A DNA stretch of 64,000 nucleotides from Plumapathes pennacea (taxonomy: Eukaryota > Cnidaria > Anthozoa > Antipatharia > Myriopathidae). The stretch spans positions 17,372,597 through 17,436,596 of the forward strand of contig OZ038466.1 in NCBI GenBank assembly GCA_964036295.1. Reading direction: 5' to 3'. Below the pieces are notes generated by a model that searched no databases, was not told the origin of the DNA, and saw only the letters and a program-made list of their open reading frames with translations. The stretch's first letter is position 1; each line of letters starts with the position of its first letter. A program made the translations under genes and the position numbers. Below, one piece after another: positions 1 through 25,900 of the stretch.

Positions 1-1016
1 TGTAAAAAAAAAAAAAACAGAAAACAATGAGTGAGATCCAGTATACTAAGAACTCGACGTGAAAACATAGAAACACTAAAGAGGTTCTAGTTCGATTTTC
101 GATGGCGCATCTTCATCTCCCGTCTATACGATCGAATTAGGTAATAAAAACGCAGCTAAAAGTGGATCGTTTTCAAAACGCTTCGGTTTCTGTTTTCGTG
201 TATAAAGAATGAAAAACGGGAGGTGAAATACTGACAAACACATGTGCATGTGAGTGCATTAAAATTGTGACTACGGCCGTTGAATGCACAAAGGATGGGA
301 AGAATGGTTTGTTTTGTGAACATTTAGTATCCCTTTTTTTGGAGGAGGGGAGGGGAGGGGAGGGGAGTATAAATAAAGTGATCTTTACTGATCATGTAGA
401 ACGGATCAGTGGAAATTTGATCTGGAAGTCCGCTTCAAGGTTAGCTTGTTGTCAGACCAAAAAAAATAAAAGTATAAATAAAAAAATAAGCCAACGAATT
501 CTCTAATTTATCCACATGAAGCTCGGTTACGTTGGTACAGTCTGTTTCGTCATGAGGCTAGTTACGCAGACCGAAACTATAATCTATTAGAATGTATTAG
601 TTGCAGAAAGCTGTGCTCTAAAGACCCAGTTATAAACACTTGTAAGAGTCGCTTGTAAATATTGAAATGAACGATTTGAAATAGCCGCGCTACGGTTTAC
701 AGCAAAATGATCTGAGTCGCAATATTTTCATACCGTGAAATGAAAATGCAAAGTTTCGAAAACTTCTTCTCGATTCTGTTTCATACTTGAAGAGTAGTAA
801 TTTGCGAAGATTTATTTTGAACACTCCTGACATTTGTGTGAATTGACGCTTGTCAGTATTGAATAAATTTCTCGAGTGCGTCCAAGCGGACGCATTTGCT
901 CGAGTTGTCTGCGTCAAAATTGAGAACACTGAAGCCTCCTCACGAAGAGACCTGGGCATTTTTAAGTGGGTTTTTACGAAAGATAGGGCTATATATGAGA
1001 GGTTTGGTCTGCATAC
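1..1016. other. left edge: intron or unresolved part of the DEPDC1-family gene, with dispersed repeat sequence
   Basis: I recognise no further coding exon here. The minus-strand gene continues leftwards, because its last visible exon ends at a GTATGC donor at 1016. Positions about 95-215 resemble a second locus at 21.72-21.91 kb (phrases with AAACGC and CGTGTAT), which suggests a dispersed non-autonomous repeat. A G-rich tract lies at 347-367. Confidence 0.4.
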
Positions 1017-4000
1017 CTGATGCTTTCTTGAACAATGGCAGCAGCTGGGGATCCACCAGAGGACCAACCAGGTTATCAAAATATTCCACCACAGCTCTGA
1101 AGACATCCCGCTCAAACCCAGGATACTTAGGGAGATGTGCCTCCTCTGTCTCATCCTTGTTGGGCCCTGGAACAACAAAACAAGAACCAACTGAATACAA
1201 ACATCAGCAAAAGTAGACATCTGGGGCCAATTCAATAAACATTTACATATGTATTTTACAAGTTGGACTATTATTCAAACGCCACTAAACGGACTCCAAT
1301 CGGACAAAAGTTTGCAAATACAGATACAGGTCTCAATTTTATAACCTGGAACTGATGTGGTCATGGTATTGGATTAAAGTGTGTTTAAACATGTGGGGAA
1401 ATTGACCCAACTTGTAAAATACACTTGCAAAATAATGTTTCATTGAATAGGCCCCTGTACTGTAGATTAGTTCTCTCCTTCTGTGAGTTCTGTAAAGGTT
1501 GGCACACACGAGGGGACATGTCTCCACGACATATTCCTTGTATTGTTTACAAGAAGGAACATGTACTGTACCAATTTGTAGAAAGGAAATGTTTTTTTGG
1601 AGTGTTCACATGGAGGGACATGCAACTATTTTAGGCAAACAGGCAGACAAAGATCCTCTATATCTATGCTCGACATTAAGGTTTTAGGATGGTTGCCCTT
1701 TGGACTGTAGATTGACTGTCAAGCAATAGAAAGTTTCATAATTTTCGGTTGCCCAGCCCTGAATTTGCCTGCCTGACCAAAATGTTTGGTTTGATCCCTG
1801 GGCATAGTGGGCAACCATTAATGTCGAGTGCTCAGCATTTTGTTCAGGGCAGGTTGATGGAGGTTCATGGGTGTGGCATGCTACTACATGTATACTTACA
1901 CTGGATAAGGCATTTCATAGCTGCTGTGAGCCATTGAGGGAAAACATCGCCAGCTGTGAAAAGACAGGAACATATCTCAGTTTTCAACTAAATACAATAA
2001 GACATTAGTACATTTCGTGAAAGGGGGTAAAAAAGATGGGCAGGGGCTTGGAATTGACTGATGCAATACCATACCCTTGCTTAGATTCTGTTCTTGTGCA
2101 TTGGTCCTCACACAGCTGATGTCATGGTCTTGTTTCAGTGAATTGAGAGAAGTGTCAAGAGCAAGCAACCCATTCAACCTGAAAATAAAGAATTATTATT
2201 ATTTAAAATAATGTAATTTTCTCAACAATTTCAATCCTAATACAGCTACAGGTTATTCCAGGCAAATATTGAGGGACTTTTCCAAAGCTCATAATGCAAA
2301 TTCTCCCAATGATCTGCTACAGTAAGAAGAAAATGTAATGAATAATAGATTTATAAACGGTCGTTATACACAGTATTTCGAAGTCGCACGGGACACGAAA
2401 AAATGTTTGAAATAGTGGGGTTTTGAAATAGCCGATAGTAAATGACTGAAAAAATAAATCCAAGGGGATTCGGCTTGACTTCAAAATAATGGGGACTTCG
2501 AATTAACCAAGTTCGAAATAGTGAGGTTCGACTGTATTTATATACAGTAGCAATAAACCAATACAGTCTGTAATTCAATAACTATACCTAATCATTTTGT
2601 ACCCAGTCTCCACACAAGGATCTAGTGAGTCAGGCAAGTGGTAATTATTATGAAAGTAGACAATGAACAGTCCCCTCTTTCTGTCCAAGATCGTGCTGCA
2701 AGCACCCCCTGGTTAAACCACAGGTGGCCCAGACTCCGGGGGGTCTGTCTGTCTGTCACGCAGTGATATGTGACACGACGATGTGGATAAATTGTAAGCT
2801 TCTGAATGAATTAAAATAAAAGCTGGTGTAACTGTTATTTGTGGTCTCTCGAGTCCCTTGTGTTGATTTCAAGCCGCTACGGCCACTATTAGTGACCGAA
2901 ATTCTGCCGAGGTTTCACACTCTGATTGGTTGCGACAATTTTGAACAGCTCCTTTGTTATCGTTCGACCAATCAGAGTGTTTCTACGGGAGTGCACCCAC
3001 CGCGACAGAGAAATGGCCACAAATTTGCTCACAAATTAGGATTTTGGCATATTCAAGCTTGGGCTGCGTTTATTAGCGTTGTGTCAGGGGAAAGGAAATT
3101 TATCTGGCTATTGGTTTCCGGCGGTGTTTCGGCATTGCTGGGCTTTTGGTAATATTTATTCGCTCTTAACCGTTGGCTACTCAAAAATGGAGTGACCAGC
3201 CTTCTCATTTTTATTGAGGGGAGAAACCTTGGCAGGATTTCGGTCACTAATAGTGGCCGTAGCAGCTTGAAATCAACACAAGGGACTCAAGAGACCACAA
3301 ATAACAGTGTTACACCAGCTTTTATTTTAACTCATTCAGAATCTTACGGTTTATCCACATCGTCGTGTCACATATCACTGCGTGACAGACAGACAGACCC
3401 CTGGAGTCTGGGCCACCTGTGGTACACTGTGTCACACGAGAAAAGTTTTCCCTGCCACTTGTCTCACAATGCTGACAACATTGTGAGACATTGTTGCAAA
3501 GTACATGTCACATGCAATAAGACCATGTAATGTTGCAAAAGTACTGTAGAAGACTGTTCAACTTTCCTGCAATTTGTCTCACAATTTTTTGTAAATTGCA
3601 AAGAGGGCCGGGTGTCAAGCACAACTTCATCAATCTGCAACTTGTCTTGCAATGGTATTATGTTGCCAGTTGGAAGAAAAATTGCCTTGTGTGGCATTGC
3701 AAAATGATGATGTCACACATCACTATTATACAGTAAATTATTTCAAATCAAGCTCCCCCCTCCCCCGCCCCCCTCTCTCTTTCTCTCTTCCCCTCTCACT
3801 CCACCCCAAGGTTGCAGGTTGCATTCCCTTATAGTAAGTAAATAAACTTACCTGGTTGTCGCAACGGACCACCACACCTCATTGATCTCCTGATCGGTCA
3901 GACAGCGTCTGTTGTGGGGCTGAGCTGCAAGCACCGCCGGGTTCATGATCACTTCGTCCAGCAAGCTTTTCCGACACCGAGAGCTAGGCCTTCTCCTCTG

Positions 4001-4787
4001 CAGCTTCTTCCCAGTCGTACCTGCATAGGCGGAATGGCCCTTTGAAGAACTCAACACGTTCGACTTGTCCACGAACGGAGTGCGAGTGGGTGCAGCGGTG
4101 AAAGGAGTCGATCTCAAACTCAGAGCATTGGTGGCCATTTTCTTTGAAGCTGGGAGAGCAGCGACTGGAGGACTTACAGTGGGGATAATTATCTCTTTAT
4201 TCTTTTGACGAACGGGCTTGTAAGGCGAGTATCGGATATTTACAAAGCGATACAACTGCCCATTATCTTCAAAAACTGACGAATTGTATTCCTTTCCTCG
4301 AGCGTCCTGTATCACTCCACTACGCAAGAATTTCTGACACAGTTGGATAGCTTGTTTGCGAGCGACGTTTGGACCGAATTTAGGGTTTTTCTTCAGGTAT
4401 TCATGAAGCCAGGTCAATGCCTCGGACGCCACAAAAACATCATCGTAAACTTTCAACCGCCATCTTCGTCTTTTTACTGGGACACTGGCTTTCATCTCTC
4501 GGACAACTTCGTTCCACTGAATATAAAAATGCATAAAAATAGCGTCAGGGAAAACGACCTTGCAACGTCTTACCTAACGTATTAACTAACAGATGAATAT
4601 GTGAGGCATTGGGGTCTAACGGTTTCCTTAACGGCCGTAATGAAGTAAATCTGTATCATATTTTTGACATTCCTTCACCAATATCGAATTGTTCATTCGT
4701 TTACTTTAGCTCGGGTAAACTTACCAGTCTTGTGGCTGTAAAAGGGCCCTGTGAGAGATCGCTGGAGCTCTGCTGACTCTTCTCCAT
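1017..4787 (-). CDS. DEPDC1: DEPDC1-family protein (DEP domain containing 1 / 1B), 5' five exons; gene continues beyond the left edge
   Basis: Five minus-strand exons join in frame: 4787-4725, 4516-3852, 2178-2075, 1953-1900 and 1166-1017. All have GT donors and AG acceptors, and exon phases match at every join. Exon 1 encodes a 21-aa N terminus ending in TATRL. Exon 2 opens with WNEVV and carries the DEP domain (roughly residues 22-105; FGPNVARKQAIQL, KFLRSGVIQD). The 54-nt exon gives the family phrase PQWLTAAMKCLIQWP. The last exon gives YPGFERDVFRAV, the start of the RhoGAP-like region. About 345 codons are visible; vertebrate relatives are 530-810 aa, so the C-terminal part lies outside the window. 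Vertebrate DEPDC1 and DEPDC1B are linked to mitosis and proliferation; that role is inferred only. The sequence does not separate DEPDC1 from DEPDC1B. The start was chosen because it matches the vertebrate N terminus; an upstream in-frame extension exists. Confidence 0.88.
1900..1953 (-). CDS. DEPDC1: 54-nt exon of the DEPDC1-family gene
   Basis: Read on the minus strand, the segment sits between a TTTTCACAG acceptor and a GTAAGTAT donor. With one base from each neighbouring exon it encodes AGDVFPQWLTAAMKCLIQW, which matches the conserved DEPDC1/1B phrase ending AMKCLANWP. The exon is a multiple of three, so the flanking exons would also join in frame without it. It is too short to show up as an open reading frame. 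Confidence 0.85.
2350..2540. repeat. pogo/Tc1-like MITE with a 'CAGTCGAACCTC' end
   Basis: Read on the minus strand this intronic stretch starts TACAGTCGAACCTCACTATT and then repeats phrases of the TTCGAAnT type. This is the usual look of non-autonomous Tc1/pogo elements. The far end near 2350-2380 is less clear. It lies inside a DEPDC1 intron. Confidence 0.45.
2717..3423. mobile_element. foldback element, about 707 bp with about 200-bp inverted arms
   Basis: The left arm begins ACCACAGGTGGCCCAGACTC and the right arm ends with its reverse complement at 3423. Matching continues inward, for example CGGCCACTATTAGTGACCGA near 2880-2900 against its complement near 3240-3260. The spacer is about 300 bp. 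Open frames inside the arms are repeat, not genes. It sits in the large intron of the DEPDC1-family gene. Confidence 0.75.
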
Positions 4788-5593
4788 CTTAGTGATATTT
4801 GTGTTGGAGACAGTGTCATTCAAAGGAGTGTAAAAGATCACAAGTTTTGTTTCTACTGCCGATGTTGTGTTCCTCAGTCGGAAGCCATTTTGAATTTGGC
4901 TCAAACTGAAGGCGCGCTCTGATTGGTCAATTTAAACAATAGGGTTCTGTGCCGCCGATATGCACGGAATGCTGAGCCTGCAGTGTGATCAAGGGGCCCG
5001 TCAAGGGCCCAGTTTTTCAAAGCACGATTAGGCTAATCCTGGATTAGGTCTAAACTTTCTTGTCATTTATAAGCCTAAAAACGTGAAAGTTTCGTCCACA
5101 ACGACTTTCTTGATAACTTTGTAAGCTGGAACAAGCTTTTTATTCCATCTTCGAACAAAATCCTGCAGTATATTGGCAGAGAGGTCGAGAGAAAGAATTT
5201 CGTTAATCCTGCATTAGCTTAATCGACTTTCGAAAAACCGGGCCCAGGAGAGTGATAGAGACAACAAATTTGCAAATTGATTCTGCTCCAACACTGGACT
5301 GAAGTGGGGAATAAAATTAAAATTACGAAGAATACTTTTTTTAAATGCTAGCTGATCGGAGCTTTCACGACGTAGCAATCTATCATTGAGCATCCTCTGG
5401 TAGGTTTTAGTGATTTAGTGATTAAGACTCGGAAAATGGCTGAATATTGCTGCTCTCGGACGGGTTGTTTTGGTGCAAGCACGTGGCAAGTGTCACGTGA
5501 CGTACTCACTGGACCCTCAGTTTCAATTTCGCGTCGGACGCTAGAGATTCAATCTCAAGTTTTACGTAAGAAGCAATAGGACACAGGTCTAGT
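4788..5593. promoter_or_regulatory. divergent intergenic region between the DEPDC1-family gene and DPYD
   Basis: The two start codons (4787 on minus, 5594 on plus) face away from each other across about 800 bp, so both promoters must lie here or use 5' UTR exons nearby. A minus-strand CCAAT (ATTGGTC on plus at about 4921) is present. An inverted-repeat element occupies the middle at about 5008-5249. No clear TATA box is evident. Confidence 0.45.
5008..5249. mobile_element. MITE with GGGCCCaGTTTTTCaAAG-type inverted ends
   Basis: The left end reads GGGCCCAGTTTTTCAAAGC followed by ATTAGGCTAATCC. The right end is its approximate reverse complement (GGATTAACG-type sequence, then CTTTCGAAAAACCGGGCCC). 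It is about 240 bp long with no coding capacity, and sits between two divergent genes. Confidence 0.6.
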
Positions 5594-21449
<15,856 letters not shown>

Positions 21450-22954
21450 CAGACCGCGCAAGATTAGAAGTCACGTGATAAAGTAGCCAAAAAAGGCATG
21501 GAATGAATTGGATGGATTTTGTATTTCTGGTGTGAACATATGCAAATTAATAGGGTGCACTCTTACGGTATTCGACTTCTAGAATCTTCCTCGACCATGA
21601 TGCTTTGTGTTCCTCGTTACCCGCCATGCTTAAGGAACCTGAAATTCGACAATGTTTAACCTTTCTTCTACGTCGTGGCATTTGTAAGTTTATCACAGTG
21701 AATCTTTATCGTTTTGTTTGAAACTGCGCTACGCAGATGCGTTTTCAGTTCGATGTCGGTATGGTGTCATCTCCTGTCTACACGAAAACGATCAAGTCGA
21801 TTATAAAAACGCGCGCCAAAAGTGGCGATCTTTTTTTTTTTTGAAAACGCATCCATGTAAACGCAGTTCTATTTTCTGTTCTACTTTGCCCGTCGACGTT
21901 TTTGTGTGGCGGATTCCTGGATGAGAGCAATAACATAATCACTGTGGTCGAGGGAGATTTTTCAAGATTTTGACTGGACTGGTAGCAATTGAACTGCAGT
22001 CGTCAACAATACAGGGTGATTTCAGTTCCTATATTTTATAGGTCGCATACTCAAACATATTTATAATCGATATAGGGTTTGTATTTAACTATGACATTGG
22101 TATTAAGTCAGAAATGTGTAGAACCAAATGCTGCTCGGACATTTACCCTCCTTGTTTTATGGGAGCTGTGATGTTTGTGGTAAGTCAGTTTTTCCATTTC
22201 TTGTATTCCCGTTGTGATTGGAGTGACAATACTTTACATGTATCCGGAATCATGGAAGGTTTGGGGCACTTTCTTGCCACCTTTACCAACGAGAGCTTTC
22301 AATGTTTCTCGAGGCGCGTGCGGGCTACTCATTTGATTTCAAAAGTGCGCTACTTCAACTTTCTTTTCTGAACTGAGGTCCATAGTTAGGATAACATGGC
22401 ATTCGATAACTTGCTCAGATGAAAGCTGATCAAACTATCGCTTTTCACCTCAAAACTCGTGCACTTTCTTGGCGAATGGTTGGGAGAATATGCATTGTGA
22501 ATTGGGGACTGAAGGAGTTAATGCAAATTTTCCCTAACATCCAGAAAGACATTGGTTGACGTGGGGAGAATTTATAGTCGGATCACGTTACCATACAAGG
22601 ATCAGTATGTTATCCATACGTGGATCACTGCTCAGAAGTTTAAGGAGAAACTGTAGTTTGATTGTTTCTTGGAATCAAGGGTTAACATAAGGATTGACTG
22701 AAGTGAACTGATATTTTTAACATGATCAGATTTGACAATAAAACGGCAGATTGTGGTATACTGAAGTCTGTCTGATTGATTCGGTGAGAGGGCGTGTTAA
22801 GACGTCACCCAACATGGCGTCTCGATCCGGAGAGAAAGCAAAGAAAAAGGTTTATTTTTTTTAATTTTGTTTATTTTTTCAGGGATATATTTGCGTTTTG
22901 ACCCGCAAAAGTTGCGCCAGTCGTCGTTTCCTTTAAGGGACCCGAAATATTTAT
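21450..22954. other. intergenic: DPYD 3' region and the tail of gene A
   Basis: No gene is recognised. Positions about 21720-21910 belong to the dispersed repeat also seen near the left edge. A plus-strand AATAAA at 22737-22742 could end DPYD with a long 3' UTR. Minus-strand AATAAA signals at 22870-22875 and 22851-22856 suit the end of gene A. Positions 22.38-22.52 kb resemble the interior of the TTAA MITE family. Confidence 0.4.
22851..22875 (-). terminator. poly(A) signals for gene A
   Basis: Two minus-strand AATAAA hexamers (TTTATT on plus at 22870-22875 and 22851-22856) lie about 80-100 nt past the stop codon of gene A, a usual distance for cleavage and polyadenylation. Confidence 0.5.
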
Positions 22955-25900
22955 CTAACGTATGAACAGTGAAGCCTCTTTCCCAGTTACGTCGTGATCA
23001 TTATCGTCACATCTGATACTGCGCACGTTTATTGTCAATCGGTGATCTTCCGTCCATATTGGAGTGTAAATCCGACGGACTCCAATTTTGTCCCGTTGTC
23101 CCCACTCGTCTCGGCCGATACCGCTGTCCGTTTTGCCACCCCAGTCCAAACAATTACTCGCCAGGACCGAGTTGTCATCGGGCAGACGAACAAACGAGCC
23201 ACAAGCTTTCGGCTGAGTGCTCGGATCTTTAGTGAAAAAGGTCACCACAGCTTCACCGGTGTTGTTTTGGGCGGTCATGACGTGAAGTATTTTGTTTTTG
23301 TTTCGGCAGTGATAACGCAATTGTGTGAAGTTTGTGGCTTTCCGTAGTTCGAACAAGGCATTGACGTTGATGAATGAGCTGCTGTTAGCGAACTCGGAAA
23401 TGGCGCGGTAGTCTTGAGAGTACACTGGATCCACCTGCATGCTTCCGCTGACAGCGGCATCTGTTCTGTAAATGAGTATCCACCCTCCTGTCAGGAGAGA
23501 AACACCAAATATTAACTGCAAATGTGACGCATTGAAAGCTGACTCTTCCACTGAAAAAATATCTGTGCCGTCGATCCGCACGACCAATGCTTCAGGGATT
23601 AAGGCATCAGGACGGGAGAGGACGACAGCAACCTCGGTGAAACAATAAGGGTGCGTTTGATTGGGTCTACTCCGGAATAGGATCGGTAAAATTCATTACT
23701 CTGGAGCTGATTTAGGTTTGAATGTATCGGGAGCCGTTCAAAATGAAAGCATTGAGGTTTTTAAAACAATTTCGAACAAAATCTTCCCCAGAACAAGCAA
23801 AACTACGGGTTATTTTAGCTATTTCCGGAATAGATCCAATCGAACGCACTCTAAATCTAATTGCAGAAGACAAAAGGGGCACGTGCCGTATGTGAGATCG
23901 ATAGTTCTTTTTTCCTGGAAATTCAAATGCATGGGTTTTGAAATGGTCCGAAAGTGGAATCCAATCCAGACAACAACAACAACAACAACAACAACACTTT
24001 ATTTGTACCCATAGAGCATACTAGTATAACTACGTATATATATAATAAAACAAAATTTAACAACATTAGGGGTACTGGCTCCCTGTAATAACTGTAAATA
24101 ACTAATAAAGCCGTGAAAGTCCGAATCATCCCTAGTCTTCAACGGAGATAGAGGCTGCAATGAATCTTGGGTAATATTCAAAATGGCTGAACGGTTCACG
24201 GAAAGATGCGAGCCAGCACCTCCCTTCACTCCCCCTTCCGTCTAGCAAGGTAGAGCCCTTTTATTTTGCGATATGTGTTGACCAACGCGGGAGGTTTCTC
24301 GAAAAATCGACTACCGTATCTTTGCAGCGAAAAACCGCGTAAACTACAGCGAGCATGTTCCCGAAATTTTGCTCAAGAGCAGAGGTTGGTGTTCAAGACT
24401 GAAAACCGCAAGAATTACGTGCCGCGATAACAGTGATAACTTTACACGCGTGAAAGGTAAGACTACAAGCAACAAGTGTAGACAGGGAGCCGCGATATTA
24501 CAGTGTTCACTTGGATTATAATCGAGGAAAATGAATACTCTCCATCTGGAGTTTGGTGGTCACCTTGCTCGAATTCTGGAGTGGATACTCGAAAAATTGT
24601 CTGTTCACATTAGCTCCTGCGATCAGAATCGTTCTCGGGCACCAAGTGTGAACGCGGTCTAATAGATATGACAGTGTGTCTGAGATAAATTATCCCAGAT
24701 GACATCACAGTAAAACAAACTTATAAGGTAAATTATAATCAATTATTGTTAGGATGCCTTTTCTAAAAAAAAAAAAAAAAGTTGCCTAAGACCGAAGAAA
24801 GGCATAGGATCTTCTTGTTGATAGATATCAAAATGTGTTCAGCCTATAATAGTTGGTCATTATGCACAGTAAACACCAAACATTTTGCTCTTGTGGAGAA
24901 ATGATATACCATCCTAGAAAGATTTTGAGAATGTGGGAATATTTTATTGACAGATTAGTTGTTAAAAATTAATTTATGGGATTTTGTTGTTTATTCATTG
25001 TTCATCTGTTGCAATACTTTAAAATACTCTTCAAATGGCAATCATACATGCACATAATCAATTACTTGGGCAAGAATAATAATTAATAGTCAATTAGTAG
25101 GAGTAGTCTTTTAGTCACAACTCGCAACTAACAACTTTTTGACTCGCATCCTTCGCAAACCGATAATTAACTAGTCTAGAATCGTACACGACCCCAAGCA
25201 GCAATGCTTTTAAAACATTTATCATGTATAAATAAAAGTATTGTGTTGCATTGTATTGTATAGGTGATCTTTTTTTGCTAAAAGCCAATACTTGGCACTT
25301 GCTAGGTAGATAGAGAAATAGGGAGACAAGGACAGAGGAATGTTCAGACGAGAGTCGAATCTGTGTGAGGTACCTACCTTCTGCTGTGGTCATGTCACAG
25401 TAGACAAGAAATGGCCGATTATCTTGCGCAGGGTCGATCCAGTACTCTCCATCCCCCCAGATGGTCAGGAAGTTTTGTTTGATGTCTAGACACGAACGCC
25501 CTGGTGATTCTGTAATAGGAACCGGTGTAAAAATCAACATGTGTCTTCGAATTTATTTAATCCTTTACCTTTTGATTGAAGATACGGATCTTAAATCACA
25601 AACTCGTGGTTTTTTCTAAGTGCTGCACTGCGCAAATATTTGCGGAACTAAGAACAAGTAAGATTACGTAGGCCTGGGTCAAACATCGAACTTCACACGA
25701 GTCGAACTCCATTGCCAAAGCCATTGTTTGAGCTAATTTGCATTGAGTTTGACTCGTGTGAAGTTCGACCTTTTCACATGGCCCTTACCTTGTACGTATA
25801 TCCGTGTTGATGACTTGACGATTGTTCCACTGCTGTTAATGCCAGTGCATTCGTACATCCCAGCGTCTGGAAGTTCTGTGTCATGTATAATTAGCTCCGT

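Noticed and set aside
2841-3530. Several 100-aa open frames on both strands
   Set aside because: They fall in the arms and spacer of a foldback element and have no domains.
22814-22849. Possible first exon MASRSGEKAKKK with good Kozak context, followed by GTTTAT
   Set aside because: The donor is weak, no downstream exon fits, and gene A lies on the other strand immediately beyond.
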